Below, piece after piece: positions 45,340 to 54,697 of a DNA stretch of 64,000 nt (position 1 is the first letter of the stretch; each line of letters starts with the position of its first letter). This stretch comes from Clostridium sp. (lineage in GTDB: Bacteria > Bacteroidota > Bacteroidia > Bacteroidales > Muribaculaceae): contig JAMPGR010000001.1 in assembly GCA_023663805.1 (NCBI GenBank), positions 35,523 through 99,522 of the forward strand. Direction: 5' to 3'. A program made the position numbers and the translations under genes. A model generated the notes under the pieces. It did no database searches, was not told the origin of the DNA, and saw nothing but the letters and a program-made list of their open reading frames with translations.

Positions 45340-47688
45340 TTAAATTGATTCATTGTCAGAGAGGGAATATGGCTTGGTGTCGGCTTTAACGCCCCGTTTT
45401 TTGTTTGGCGCGGATGACATCGTGAATTCCCAGACCCCGCCGCGGAGTATGTCGTCGTGGGTTACGTACATCCCGGGATATTCGACTCCGTCGATACGCA
45501 GCGACTTGACATAACGGTTCTTGTCGCTGACCCCGGGAGCCTTGATCTCGAGGGTCTTTCCGTTCGGAAGGTTTATTACGGCATGGCTGACGTAGGGCGC
45601 ACCGAGAACATACTGGTCTGTTGCCGGACAAACGGGATAGAATCCCAGAACCGAGAACACATACCAGGCCGACATCTGCCCGCAGTCGTCGTTGCCGCCG
45701 AGGCCGTTGATGTCGTTACGATACATTTTGTTGATTATTTCGCGAAGCCAGTACTGTGTTTTCCATGGCTGTCCTGTCCAGGCATAAAGGTAGGGAATGT
45801 GATGGCTCGGCTCGTTGCCGTGGACATAGCCCCCGACAAGGCAATCCTCGGTTATATCCTCGTTATGTTCAAAATATTTTTCCGGAAGATGCATCGAGAA
45901 GAGCCGGTCGAGATTGTCGATGAAGACTTTTTCTCCGCCCATAACACTGATGAGACCTTTGACATCCTGCGGAACATGGAAGGAGAAGTTCCATGAATTT
46001 CCTTCGATAAATCCCTCGCCGTAGGTCTGCAACGGGTCGAAATCCCGTTTGAAAGAGCCGTCGGCGAGTCGCGGGCATGCGAATCCTGTCGGATGGCCGT
46101 AGAGATTCCGGTAGTTCATGGCGCGCTTTCTGTATTTTTCGGCCATCGCGGTGTCGCCGGCCTTCAGCGCCGCACGATAGATCGCGAAGTCGTCGTAGGC
46201 ATACTCGAGGGTTGTCGACGCGGCTGTCCCGCTTTTCTCCAGCGGTATGTAACCAAGGTTGACATACTCCTCGATTCCTTCGTAGTAAGGGACATTGGCG
46301 GTCCGCTCCATAGCGGCAAGAAGATCTGCCTGACCGTCTGTTACGACCCCTTTGACGAAAGCATCGGCGACTGCAGAGACAGCATGGTAGCCGCTCATAC
46401 ACCAGTTCTCATTCCCCATCAGGCTCCATACCGGAAGCATTCCGTGGACGCTCTCCTCGGAGTGGCGCACCATCGACTTTACCATATCGCGATTTCGGTC
46501 GGGCTTCATCAGATTCAGGAACGGGTGCTCGGCGCGATATGTATCCCAGAGTGAAAAGATGGAGTAGTTCGTGAAGCCGTCGGCCTGGTGGATGTTATGG
46601 TCTATTCCGCGATAGCGCCCGTCGACATCCATATAGACCGAGGGGTTGATCATCGTATGGTAGAGCGACGTATAGAACATCGTTTTCTCATCGTCCGATC
46701 CGTCGATTTCGATACACGACAGTTCGCGGTTCCACTCCTGGCGGGCCCTGGCAGCAATCGATTCGAAGGATTGTCCCGAGGTTTCGGCACGAAGATTCCG
46801 AAGGGCACCCTCGGTGCTGACTGCCGACAGAGCGACCTTGACGGTCAGTTCGGGATTCGTTTCGGTGTCGAAATCGAAGTAAGCGACAATCTTTCTTCCG
46901 GTTATCTCGGGGAAATTTTTCTCGAGCCGGAACCGTCGCCAGAAGCCGTTGTATCTGACGGGTTCGAGGTCGCGGTGGCCATACTCGACAATCGGTTGAG
47001 AGAATGATATGGCAAAATATGTGTAGTTCGTCCGGGCCCAGCCGTTTGTTATTCTGTAGCCGGTCAGAAGGGTGTCGTTCTCGACGCGCAGATTGCTCCA
47101 GAGAACTTTTCCGTCGTAGTTGTAGATTCCGTGATTGAGGTCGAGGATCAGGTGTCCCTTCTCTCCGGCGGGATAGGTATACCGGTGCACTCCGGTATGG
47201 GGCGCAGCCGTCAGCTGGACTTTGACGCCGTTGTCGCCGAGCGTAACCTCATAATAACCGGGGGCAGTTTTCTCGGTTGCGTGGTCGTAGCGCTGGCGGT
47301 AGCCTTCGTCGGGGTTCGTCGAACGTCCGGGACGGAATTTCGGCTCGCCGGTTCCCGGCATAATCAGGATATCGCCGAGGTCGGAATGGCCTGTTCCGCT
47401 CAGGTGTGTATGGCTGAACCCTACGATTGTCGGATCGGAGTACTGGTATCCGGCACAATAGTCATATGCCTTCGCCTGGTATTTCCCGTCGACATTGTGG
47501 GGGATAGTGTCGGTGTCGGGACTTAACTGAATCAAACCGAAAGGGGTGCATGCGCCGGGGAAGGTATGACCCATGCCGTTGGTTCCGATAATCGTATTGA
47601 CATAGTCAGCGGCTTCCCTCGCGTTCAAGGGAAGCAGCGCCGCTGACGCAGCCATCAGCGCCAGCAGGTATCGGTTGTACTTATACAT
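45340..47688 (-). CDS. GH92 alpha-mannosidase
   Basis: This is the second GH92 of the window (782 residues). It has a signal peptide (about 1-23, ending 'PLNA') and the family signatures 'YVNTIIGTNGMGHTFPGACTPFG' (core GMGHTFPGACTPFG), 'FSLWDTYRAEHP', 'HGNEPSHHIPYLYAWTG' and 'GNDDCGQMSAWYVFSVLGFYPV'. I chose ATG 47688 since it starts the signal peptide; an in-frame ATG at 47742 would put 18 polar residues in front. It is only distantly related to the PUL GH92 at 19960 and probably differs in linkage preference. It is followed by the BSP peptidase. Confidence 0.95.
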   Translation of the reverse strand: MYKYNRYLLALMAASAALLPLNAREAADYVNTIIGTNGMGHTFPGACTPFGLIQLSPDTDTIPHNVDGKYQAKAYDYCAGYQYSDPTIVGFSHTHLSGTGHSDLGDILIMPGTGEPKFRPGRSTNPDEGYRQRYDHATEKTAPGYYEVTLGDNGVKVQLTAAPHTGVHRYTYPAGEKGHLILDLNHGIYNYDGKVLWSNLRVENDTLLTGYRITNGWARTNYTYFAISFSQPIVEYGHRDLEPVRYNGFWRRFRLEKNFPEITGRKIVAYFDFDTETNPELTVKVALSAVSTEGALRNLRAETSGQSFESIAARARQEWNRELSCIEIDGSDDEKTMFYTSLYHTMINPSVYMDVDGRYRGIDHNIHQADGFTNYSIFSLWDTYRAEHPFLNLMKPDRNRDMVKSMVRHSEESVHGMLPVWSLMGNENWCMSGYHAVSAVADAFVKGVVTDGQADLLAAMERTANVPYYEGIEEYVNLGYIPLEKSGTAASTTLEYAYDDFAIYRAALKAGDTAMAEKYRKRAMNYRNLYGHPTGFACPRLADGSFKRDFDPLQTYGEGFIEGNSWNFSFHVPQDVKGLISVMGGEKVFIDNLDRLFSMHLPEKYFEHNEDITEDCLVGGYVHGNEPSHHIPYLYAWTGQPWKTQYWLREIINKMYRNDINGLGGNDDCGQMSAWYVFSVLGFYPVCPATDQYVLGAPYVSHAVINLPNGKTLEIKAPGVSDKNRYVKSLRIDGVEYPGMYVTHDDILRGGVWEFTMSSAPNKKRGVKADTKPYSLSDNESI

Positions 47689-47838
47689 TATGTTTGACTT
47701 TTCGAAATTGGATTCTGAATATGAGTCCGGGGGATTCACCAAGTGTATATTTACGTATCACCCAAGACTCCTAATCAAAATCTATCTGCAATAACTACTT
47801 ACATAAACCATGCGTTCAATTTGTCTGTCTGTATCTGG

Positions 47839-48510
47839 TCAGAAGTCGAGGACGCGGTAGTGGGCGCGGGCGTAGGGGCGGCTGACGAGGTTGAAGTGCC
47901 ACCACTCGCTGCGAAGGGGTGTGAATCCGGCCGATTTCATGACGCGACGGAGCATCTCGCGGTTAAGACGTGCCTGCTCGGTCATCTTCCCCGAGGCGAC
48001 CAGTTGTTTCTCCCGGTCGATGTTGGCCTCGGGTCCGAGATGGTCGACCGGTGTTCCCATGTCGAGTTCGCGACCGAGGCTGTCAACGACGGTTATGTCG
48101 ACAGCCAGGCCGTAGTTATGGAGTCCGCCACCGTTGGCGGGATTGCTGACATAGGGAGCCTGGGGCGTTCCCCTGACTTTGTCGTACATACGTCGCTGGA
48201 CCGACATGGGTCGCGCGGCGTCGCAGATTTTCAGCCTGTAACCGGGGTAGTCGCTGCGGAGCGTAGCGGAGGCCTTCAGCAGGGCGCCGGCGGCGTCGGG
48301 GTGGAGAAACGCCCGTGTCAGGCCATCGTACATACGGACTCCGACGAAATTGTCGTCGCGGCCATACATAAGGTCGACAACCAGGGTTGTGTCGGCCTGG
48401 CCGAGGTCGATATATCCGAGTTCACGGAGGCGGTCGTCGAGATTTCCTCCGAAAGCAGACGAAGCGGCTGACAGCATAAGACCGGTCAAAAAAAGGAGTT
48501 TGCGTATCAT
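47839..48510 (-). CDS. ddpX: D-alanyl-D-alanine dipeptidase (VanX/DdpX family, M15D)
   Basis: This zinc enzyme hydrolyses D-Ala-D-Ala and probably recycles peptidoglycan fragments. The 223-residue protein has a signal peptide (about 1-21, 'ASSAFGG'). Family motifs are 'DAARPMSVQRRMYD', the zinc motif SxHxxGxAxD-like 'GLHNYGLAVDITV', and 'EWWHFNL' carrying the catalytic Glu and the last zinc His. The export signal argues against a vancomycin-resistance role, and no vanHA genes are near. It overlaps the M3 peptidase gene by 4 bp. Confidence 0.92.
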   Translation of the reverse strand: MIRKLLFLTGLMLSAASSAFGGNLDDRLRELGYIDLGQADTTLVVDLMYGRDDNFVGVRMYDGLTRAFLHPDAAGALLKASATLRSDYPGYRLKICDAARPMSVQRRMYDKVRGTPQAPYVSNPANGGGLHNYGLAVDITVVDSLGRELDMGTPVDHLGPEANIDREKQLVASGKMTEQARLNREMLRRVMKSAGFTPLRSEWWHFNLVSRPYARAHYRVLDF

Positions 48511-50582
48511 TCTCCTGGTTTTATACCATCGCGTTCAAGAAGGGCATCGACCGTCGGCTCGCCGCCGCGGAAACGGCGGTAGAGTTCGGCGGGGTCTTCG
48601 CTGTTCCCCTTTTCGAGAATCTCGGTCCGGAACCGCCGGGCCGTTGCGGGGTTGAAAACACCCTCTCGTTTAAAGACAGCGAAGGCGTCGGCATCGAGCA
48701 GTTCCGACCATTTGTAACTGTAGTAGCCCGCGGCGTATCCTCCGGCGAAGATATGGCTGAACTGGGGCGATGTCATCGCTCCGTCGACCTCCGGAAGCAA
48801 CGCGACCGGGGTGATAGCCCGGCGCTCGAACCCGACCGGATCGTCGACGCCGGCCTCGCCGTCGCGCAGGGTGTGCCAGGCCATGTCGAGCAGACCGAAC
48901 GACAACTGGCGGTAGCAGGCATAGGCCGCGCCGAACTGCGATGTCTCGATTATCCGCGCGACATCTTCGGCAGGAATCGGTTCGCCGGTCTTGTAGTGGC
49001 GGGCGAAACTGTTGAGGAATTCGCGTTCGGTCAGGAAGTTCTCGTTGAACTGCGAGGGGAGCTCGACGAAGTCGCGGCTGACGTTCGTACCCGAAAGCGA
49101 CTCGTAGCGTACGCGTGTCAGCAGGCCGTGGAGCGAATGTCCGAATTCGTGGAGGAATGTCCGGACTTCGCCGGGGGTCAGCAGCGACGGCTCCGAGGCG
49201 GTCGGCTTGGTGAAGTTCATGACAATCGATATGACCGGCCGCGAATCGCGTCCGTCGCTGTCGGTCCACTGCCCCTTGAACTCGGTCATCCATGCGCCGG
49301 GCTGTTTCGTCTCACGGGGGAAGAAGTCGGTGTAGAGTACGCCGAGAATCGTGCCGTCGCTGTCGGCGACTTCGTAGGCGCGCACATCCTCGTGGTATTT
49401 CGGCAGGGAGGGGTTCTCGCGGAAGGTGACGCCGTAGAGCCGGGTCGCCAGGGAGAAGACACCGTCGATCACGTTGTCGAGCAGGAAATAGGGGCGGAGT
49501 TTCTGGTCGTCGAAGTCGTAGCGCTCGCGTCGCAGGAGATTGAACCAGTAGGAATAGTCCCAGGGCATTAGCGTGAACCCCTCCCCTTCGCTGCGGCGGG
49601 CGAATTCCTCGAGTTCGGCGACTTCGGCGCGGGCGGCGTCGCCGTAGGCCTCGCGGAGCTGGTCGAGCAGAGAGAATACTTTCGCCGGCGTATGTGCCAT
49701 TGTGTTCTCGAGCGAATAGTCGGCGTAGGTGTCGTAGCCGAGCATCGCGGCGACAGAGGCGCGGAGCGCGGCAATTTCGCGGATGATGTTGAGGTTAGAG
49801 TATTCCCCGGAGGTGTTGCGGCTTGTGTAGAGTCGGTAGAAACGCTCTCGGACGTCGCGCCGGCGGGCATATTTCATAACGGCCAGGTAGGTCGGCTGGT
49901 GGAGGGTAAAGAGATAACGACCTTCGGAAAGTCCGGCGGCGGCAGCCTGCTCGGCGCCCTGGTCGAGGACATGCTGCGGGAGACCATCGGCCTCTTCGGG
50001 CGAGAGTTCGACCGTTATCGTATTCAGTTGTTTCAGGACGTTCTGGCCGAAGACCGTCGTCAGTTCGCTCAGCCTCATCCGCTTCTGGCGGAGTTCCTCT
50101 TTCTTCTCAGGCTCGAGCGACGCACCGTTTCGGGCGAACGAACGGTAGGTCTCGTCGAGAAGGCGACGGTCAACGCCGTCGAGCCGGGTGGCTTCCTCCG
50201 ATTCATAGACCCGGCGCACGCGGTCCCACAGACGGGCGTCGAGAGTGACGGCCGAGGAATACTCGCTCAGTTTCGGGTCGACGCGGAGCGAGACCTCCAT
50301 CATTTCGGGTGAACTCATCGCCGAAAGCATCGGCCCGAACACGCCGAGCACGCGACCGAGGTCTGCGCCGTTGCGCTCCAGCGCGACTATCGTGTTTTCG
50401 AAAGTCGGGGGCTCGGGATTGGTTGCAATCGCCTCGATCCCCCGGCGGGCGGCGTCGATCGCGGCGTCGATTGCGGGTTCGTAGTGTTCGGTTCTGATTT
50501 TGTCGAACGGAGGGACCTCGAACGGTGTTCCGAAGGGTCCGCCGAGCAGCGGGTTATCATTGGTTGTCATATCTGTCGTCAT
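48507..50582 (-). CDS. dcp: M3-family oligopeptidase / peptidyl-dipeptidase (Dcp-like)
   Basis: The 691-residue protein is a thimet-type zinc metallopeptidase with 'FLHEFGHSLHGLL' (His478, Glu479, His482) and the downstream 'SRDFVELPSQFNENF' block carrying the third ligand. It has no signal peptide and should be cytoplasmic, cutting short peptides. The start is either ATG 50582 or the ATG four codons later. It starts 16 bp after the TPR gene and overlaps ddpX, so the two peptidases and the TPR protein form one operon. Confidence 0.92.
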   Translation of the reverse strand: MTTDMTTNDNPLLGGPFGTPFEVPPFDKIRTEHYEPAIDAAIDAARRGIEAIATNPEPPTFENTIVALERNGADLGRVLGVFGPMLSAMSSPEMMEVSLRVDPKLSEYSSAVTLDARLWDRVRRVYESEEATRLDGVDRRLLDETYRSFARNGASLEPEKKEELRQKRMRLSELTTVFGQNVLKQLNTITVELSPEEADGLPQHVLDQGAEQAAAAGLSEGRYLFTLHQPTYLAVMKYARRRDVRERFYRLYTSRNTSGEYSNLNIIREIAALRASVAAMLGYDTYADYSLENTMAHTPAKVFSLLDQLREAYGDAARAEVAELEEFARRSEGEGFTLMPWDYSYWFNLLRRERYDFDDQKLRPYFLLDNVIDGVFSLATRLYGVTFRENPSLPKYHEDVRAYEVADSDGTILGVLYTDFFPRETKQPGAWMTEFKGQWTDSDGRDSRPVISIVMNFTKPTASEPSLLTPGEVRTFLHEFGHSLHGLLTRVRYESLSGTNVSRDFVELPSQFNENFLTEREFLNSFARHYKTGEPIPAEDVARIIETSQFGAAYACYRQLSFGLLDMAWHTLRDGEAGVDDPVGFERRAITPVALLPEVDGAMTSPQFSHIFAGGYAAGYYSYKWSELLDADAFAVFKREGVFNPATARRFRTEILEKGNSEDPAELYRRFRGGEPTVDALLERDGIKPGE

Positions 50583-50598
50583 ATCGTTGTTTCATTCA

Positions 50599-52836
50599 TT
50601 ATTTCAGTCTCCTGACAGCCTCGTCTGCGACTATCCCGACCAATTCCGGAGCGATTCCGGCTGCGGTGAAGGCCGCGTCGTAATGCCGGAGTCCGTCGAT
50701 AAGGCGGTCGGGCATCATCCCGCCGCTGGAGGCGGCGAGCGACAGTTCGGCCGCGGCCCCTTCGAAGTCACGGCCGAGGATGCTGACGGCGCTGCGCGTC
50801 ATCCAGTCGCCGGCTGTCGGTCGGGCTACGCGCGATAGCGTGTCGGGAATCTTCGGGTAATCCCCGACGCTGAAGCGGCAGCGGGCCAGAAGACGCAGGT
50901 CGCCGTCAGTCAGCGGCGAGTCGAAATCGAGGCGGCTGAACAGTTCGATTGCTTCGCTGTATTTTTCGGTCTCTACCAGTTCGCGCGCAAGCAGAAGGTC
51001 GAGTTTGCGCGACGGTTTCGGAGCGGTCGCAATCGCCCGGCGGATGTAGGATTCGGCTTTCCGGAAGTTTCCGGCCTTATGATACAGATAGGCGAGGCGC
51101 ATGACCGTGTCGCGGTTTTTGCCGTCGAAGAGTTCACTTCGTTCAAAAAAGGTCAGTGCGCCGTCGAGGTCGCCGGTCCGGTAGCAGCAGTCGCCGATAG
51201 CGAAATAGAGCCGGGCGGCATCGTCGGGTGGCACATCTGTTTCGCGCTCTTTCAGCAGGGGTAGCGCCTCGGCGAAGTAGCCGTGGCTGTAAAGGAAGTC
51301 GGAGGCGGCGGCGACCAGGTCGGCTCGGCTGAGCGACGGTTCGAGCACGGAGACACCGAGCAGGTTGAGCGAGGTCTCGAACGGGTTCCGGAATTCGTCG
51401 TGGCGCTCGTACAGCCGGAAAAAGCGGTAGAGGTTGCGGGCGTGGTTGCTGAGCGATTCGCGGTCGCGAGTCTTCTCGTAGTCGGGGTCCTGGCGCCGCG
51501 ACTCCTCCATCTGGCGCGTCATTTCGAGCATCGAGGAGTTCATTTCGCTGTCCTTTTTCAGAACCTCGTCGCGGTTTCTGTTCAGGGGCGCACGCGTAAA
51601 GCCGAGAGCCATCGAGAAGCGGTCGTTGTCGCACATCTGCGGCGACGCCGAAATCATCTCGGCGAGCCCGGGACGACCCCCGAGGCTGGAGGCGAGTTCG
51701 GAATGGTCGGGATGGTATGGTATGAACCAGTTGACGATTTCTCGGAAGAAGGGGAAGCCCTTCATATGGGTGAAGGTCGAGAACATGACGTCGCCCCCTT
51801 CGGCCTGCATTCGTGTCATCTCGCGGATATTCCGGCTGAAATCGGAGTTTTCGAACAGATCCTGCCACTCCGATGCGTCGATGCTGTCGGGCGACGAGAG
51901 GTCGATATTCTTCAGGCTGTCGCCAAGTTCGCTCCCAAGGTCGCGCATCGACGGAAGGATCGTGTCGTTCATCATCCGGTTGACTCGGTCTGTGTCGCAG
52001 GAATTCAGAAACTGCCTGAAAACCATTCCGACATCCAAGCGCCACCGTTCCTCTTCGGCCAGGAGCGACAGATGGTCGCGGAGAGGTTCGAGGAGTGTCT
52101 GGTCGGCGGTGTCAGACATGGCGATCAGCAGGCAGAGTAGGGCGAAAAGCGATGTGTGCCGGTCTGTCTTAGGCGACTGGTAGAGGTCGAGGAGGAGTGT
52201 CAGCCTTCGCAGGTCGAAGGTCTCGAGGGTTCCGAGATAGAGCGCGCCGACGACGACCGAGCGGGTCACGGCGCCGAATGTCTCGTCGTCGATCAGTTCC
52301 CTGAGGGCCTGTTCGTCGTCGCGCCCGAGGGGGAAACGGGTCCAAAGAACGCGGAATATCTCGGCCTCGGCTTTTTCGAGGTCGCGCTTCAGGGCGATCA
52401 TCTCGGGCGAATCGCTCTCTTTTCCGGCGAAGAGGGCCATACTCCGGCGCGTGGCGGCCTCGCGGCACCGGCTGACGAGGGCGCGGAGGTCGGGGTGCTC
52501 GCCGTTGAGCGAGAGCGTCCGGAGGGTCGAGTAGTAGAGGGTCGGCGAGATGGTTCCTTTCAGGATACGCCTCATCGAAGCGATTACGGCCATTACCGAC
52601 GAGGCAATAGAGGCGAGCATCGCCGGACGCGACGGGTCGTCGGTTCCGGCGAGGGCGAAGCGGACGAGATAGCCGTAAGTCTCGCGAAGATGGTCGAGGT
52701 CGCGGCGAAGGGGGGCGAACTGCCGTTCGGCCAATATTTTTTCCTCTAAAATGTCGAAGGCGCGGTTGAACTGCCCTTTGCGCAGCAAATCGGCGGCTTC
52801 GGACTGTAATATATCGATTTCTTTTAGTTTCATCAA
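50599..52836 (-). CDS. Large TPR-repeat protein of unknown function
   Basis: I do not recognise a characterised orthologue. The 745-residue, mostly helical protein has no signal peptide or membrane segment. Tetratricopeptide-like repeats are visible near the N-terminus ('ADLLRKGQFNRAFDILEEKI') and at about 520-660 ('YFAEALPLLKERE', 'LYFAIGDCCYRTGDLDGALTFFER', core YRTGDLDGALTFFER, 'AYLYHKAGNFRKAESYIRRA'). The middle is less repetitive. It is likely a cytoplasmic scaffold. It is the first gene of a TPR-dcp-ddpX operon and is divergent from the glycosyltransferase gene. Confidence 0.8.
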   Translation of the reverse strand: MMKLKEIDILQSEAADLLRKGQFNRAFDILEEKILAERQFAPLRRDLDHLRETYGYLVRFALAGTDDPSRPAMLASIASSVMAVIASMRRILKGTISPTLYYSTLRTLSLNGEHPDLRALVSRCREAATRRSMALFAGKESDSPEMIALKRDLEKAEAEIFRVLWTRFPLGRDDEQALRELIDDETFGAVTRSVVVGALYLGTLETFDLRRLTLLLDLYQSPKTDRHTSLFALLCLLIAMSDTADQTLLEPLRDHLSLLAEEERWRLDVGMVFRQFLNSCDTDRVNRMMNDTILPSMRDLGSELGDSLKNIDLSSPDSIDASEWQDLFENSDFSRNIREMTRMQAEGGDVMFSTFTHMKGFPFFREIVNWFIPYHPDHSELASSLGGRPGLAEMISASPQMCDNDRFSMALGFTRAPLNRNRDEVLKKDSEMNSSMLEMTRQMEESRRQDPDYEKTRDRESLSNHARNLYRFFRLYERHDEFRNPFETSLNLLGVSVLEPSLSRADLVAAASDFLYSHGYFAEALPLLKERETDVPPDDAARLYFAIGDCCYRTGDLDGALTFFERSELFDGKNRDTVMRLAYLYHKAGNFRKAESYIRRAIATAPKPSRKLDLLLARELVETEKYSEAIELFSRLDFDSPLTDGDLRLLARCRFSVGDYPKIPDTLSRVARPTAGDWMTRSAVSILGRDFEGAAAELSLAASSGGMMPDRLIDGLRHYDAAFTAAGIAPELVGIVADEAVRRLK

Positions 52837-52920
52837 GCGAATTTTCAGTTTCTACAGCATACAACAAAAACAGTGCCACTTCCGGTTCAATCCTTCCGGA
52901 AGAATAGGTGTTCGGATTTT

Positions 52921-52952
52921 TTTGCGGGATTCGCTACGGTTTTGTATCTTTG
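52921..52952 (+). promoter_or_regulatory. Consensus promoter immediately before the GT2 gene
   Basis: TTTG (52921-52924), a 20-bp spacer and TATCTTTG (52945-52952) form a perfect Bacteroidota promoter. The ATG follows only 7 bp after the -7 element, so the transcript should be leaderless or nearly so. Confidence 0.8.
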
Positions 52953-52959
52953 CCGGGAA

Positions 52960-53730
52960 ATGAAACCACTGTTCTCAATCATAACGGTTACCTACAACGC
53001 CGAGAAGACGCTCCCGGTCACGATGGAGAGCGTAGCCGCCCAGAAATGCCGGCTCTTCGAACATATCGTCCAGGACGGCCAGTCGAAAGACCGGACCGTC
53101 GATATCGCCCGCCGAATGGCCGGCGACGAAACGGTCATTGTCTCCGAACGCGACTCCGGAATCTACGACGCGATGAACAAGGCGATGGGCCGCGCAACCG
53201 GTGATTATCTGATTTTCCTCAACGCCGGCGATACGTTCCATTCGCCCGACACGCTGAGCCATTTCGCCGACGCGATTCTCGCGAACGACTATCCCGGCGT
53301 CGTCTACGGCCAGACCGACATCGTCGACTCCCGGCGCCGCCGGATCGCCCCGCGCCACCTGACCGCTCCGGAGTCTCTGTCGCTCGAAAGTTTTGCCGAA
53401 GGGATGACCGTCTGCCACCAGGCATTTTGTGCACTGAGAAAGATTACCGGAGCCTATGACCTGCGCTACCGCTATTCGGCCGACTACGACTGGTGTATCC
53501 GCTGCCTCCAGCATTCGCGCCACAATATCTATCTCCCCGAAGTCGTCATCGACTATCTCGACGAGGGGACGACGACCGCCAACCGCCGCGCCTCGCTGAA
53601 GGAACGGTTCCTGATTATGTCATATTACTACGGCTTCTGGCCGACGCTCCTGCGCCACATCGGTTTCATTCCGCGCTTTCTGAAACGCCGCAAGACCGAA
53701 CGGCAGATTAAAGCATCGCTGACAAACTGA
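52960..53730 (+). CDS. Family 2 glycosyltransferase (WcaA/SpsA-like)
   Basis: The 256-residue protein is a cytoplasmic GT-A glycosyltransferase using a nucleotide sugar. It shows 'FSIITVTYNAEKTL', 'VQDGQSKDRTVDIA', 'ERDSGIYDAMNKAM' and 'GDYLIFLNAGD', the last being the DxD-like metal site (NAGD in this subfamily), then 'YSADYDWCIRC'. These blocks match transferases of capsule, LPS or O-glycan assembly. ATG 52960 is supported by the promoter at 52921-52952; an upstream extension of 29 codons would begin before that promoter. It stands alone rather than in a polysaccharide cluster. Confidence 0.92.
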   Translation: MKPLFSIITVTYNAEKTLPVTMESVAAQKCRLFEHIVQDGQSKDRTVDIARRMAGDETVIVSERDSGIYDAMNKAMGRATGDYLIFLNAGDTFHSPDTLSHFADAILANDYPGVVYGQTDIVDSRRRRIAPRHLTAPESLSLESFAEGMTVCHQAFCALRKITGAYDLRYRYSADYDWCIRCLQHSRHNIYLPEVVIDYLDEGTTTANRRASLKERFLIMSYYYGFWPTLLRHIGFIPRFLKRRKTERQIKASLTN

Positions 53731-53765
53731 AATACAAACCAATCATATACTCCAACAGATATATT

Positions 53766-54347
53766 ATGAGCACATATTATGTAGCCGTCAACGGCCAGCA
53801 ACAGGGTCCATACTCGATCGACGCTCTCCGGACTATAGGCGTCACCCCCGACACTCTCGTCTGGAAACAGGGTTTCGCCGACTGGGTCAAGGCCGGCACG
53901 GTCGACGAACTCCGCGCATCTCTCTTCGGGATGCCCCCGACGGAACCTGCCAACAACTTCGGCCAGAATCAGGGCTACAACCAGAATCAGTATGGCTACA
54001 ACCAGAACCAGGGCTACAACCAGAACCAGGGCTACAACCAGAACCAGTATGGCTACAGCCAGAACCAGGGCTACAACCAGAACCAGGGATTCGGCGGCAA
54101 CAATATGCCTCCGTGCCCCCCGACCTATCTGGTCTGGTCAATTCTCGAACTGCTGTTCTGCTGCACCGTCGCTGGTATCGTCGCGCTGATCTATTCGACC
54201 AAAGTCGAACCGGCCTACCGTAACGGCGACTATCAGGCGGCGATGAACGCCTCGAACACTGCCCGCCAGTGGCTTATCGGCGGCCTGATTGCCGGAGTTG
54301 TAGTTTATGTCCTCTACGGCTTCATTATGGTTTTCAGTAATATATGA
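53766..54347 (+). CDS. GYF_2 (DUF4339)-repeat-CD225-like membrane protein
   Basis: The 193-residue protein has three parts. Residues 1-57 are a GYF_2/DUF4339 domain ('YYVAVNGQQQGPYSIDALR', 'DTLVWKQGFADWVKAG'). Residues 58-115 are a low-complexity linker of GYNQNQ repeats. Residues 118-193 are a two-helix membrane region resembling the CD225/dispanin fold ('PPTYLVWSILELLFCCTVAGIVALIYS', core LFCCTVAGIVALIYS, with 'YRNGDYQAAMNASNTARQW' in the loop). Such proteins are widespread but their role is unknown; the Cys-Cys pair near the membrane is reminiscent of lipidated sites. It overlaps the next gene by 4 bp. Confidence 0.85.
   Translation: MSTYYVAVNGQQQGPYSIDALRTIGVTPDTLVWKQGFADWVKAGTVDELRASLFGMPPTEPANNFGQNQGYNQNQYGYNQNQGYNQNQGYNQNQYGYSQNQGYNQNQGFGGNNMPPCPPTYLVWSILELLFCCTVAGIVALIYSTKVEPAYRNGDYQAAMNASNTARQWLIGGLIAGVVVYVLYGFIMVFSNI
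53973..54086 (+). repeat. 18-bp coding tandem repeat (GYNQNQ units)
   Basis: Six 18-bp units encode GYNQNQ (one GYSQNQ), with single Tyr codons inserted after units one and four. The units GGCTACAACCAGAACCAG are nearly identical at DNA level, so slippage would change linker length in frame. Confidence 0.93.
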
Positions 54348-54697
54348 TAAACTCTGAGCGAAACAGAAACCTCCACCCCCTGCTTGTCAACACAACCTTC
54401 GGCGCAGACCCGGCCGTGATCGACCATCTGCGCCGATGGGTTCGCGATATCGCCATTCCGGCAATCGAAGCCTCCGCGACGTGCCACTCCCCGCTGCTGC
54501 TCCGCATCCTCGCCGACCATGAGGAGGAGGCCGGAGCGTCGGTCAGTTACGCGTTCCAGTATCAGACCGTGTCGGCCGAGGCATGCACGGCCTGGCTTTC
54601 GGAGAATTGGCAGCTTCTGCTGGCGAGTCTCTACGACGGGATCACGCCCGAACAACTGCCGCTGTATACGACGATTATGGAGATCGAGACCATATGA
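54344..54697 (+). CDS. DUF4286-family small protein
   Basis: This 117-residue protein of unknown function has the pattern of DUF4286 proteins. The N-terminal '[21 protein letters not shown]' (core [14 protein letters not shown]) is followed by a short middle with 'YAFQYQTVS' and the C-terminal '[11 protein letters not shown]'. A ferredoxin-like small fold is likely. In many Bacteroidales such a gene precedes ruvC, as here. It overlaps the upstream gene (ATGA) and the ruvC start (ATGA), so translation is coupled on both sides. Confidence 0.8.
   Translation: MINSERNRNLHPLLVNTTFGADPAVIDHLRRWVRDIAIPAIEASATCHSPLLLRILADHEEEAGASVSYAFQYQTVSAEACTAWLSENWQLLLASLYDGITPEQLPLYTTIMEIETI

Noticed and set aside
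47839..48510. A vancomycin-resistance (vanX) gene
   Set aside because: It has an export signal and lies in an operon with an oligopeptidase; there is no vanH, vanA-type ligase or van regulator, so peptidoglycan recycling is more likely.
53973..54086. Regular repeats that could suggest a CRISPR array
   Set aside because: The units are contiguous without spacers and translate in frame to GYNQNQ inside a membrane protein gene; no cas genes are nearby.
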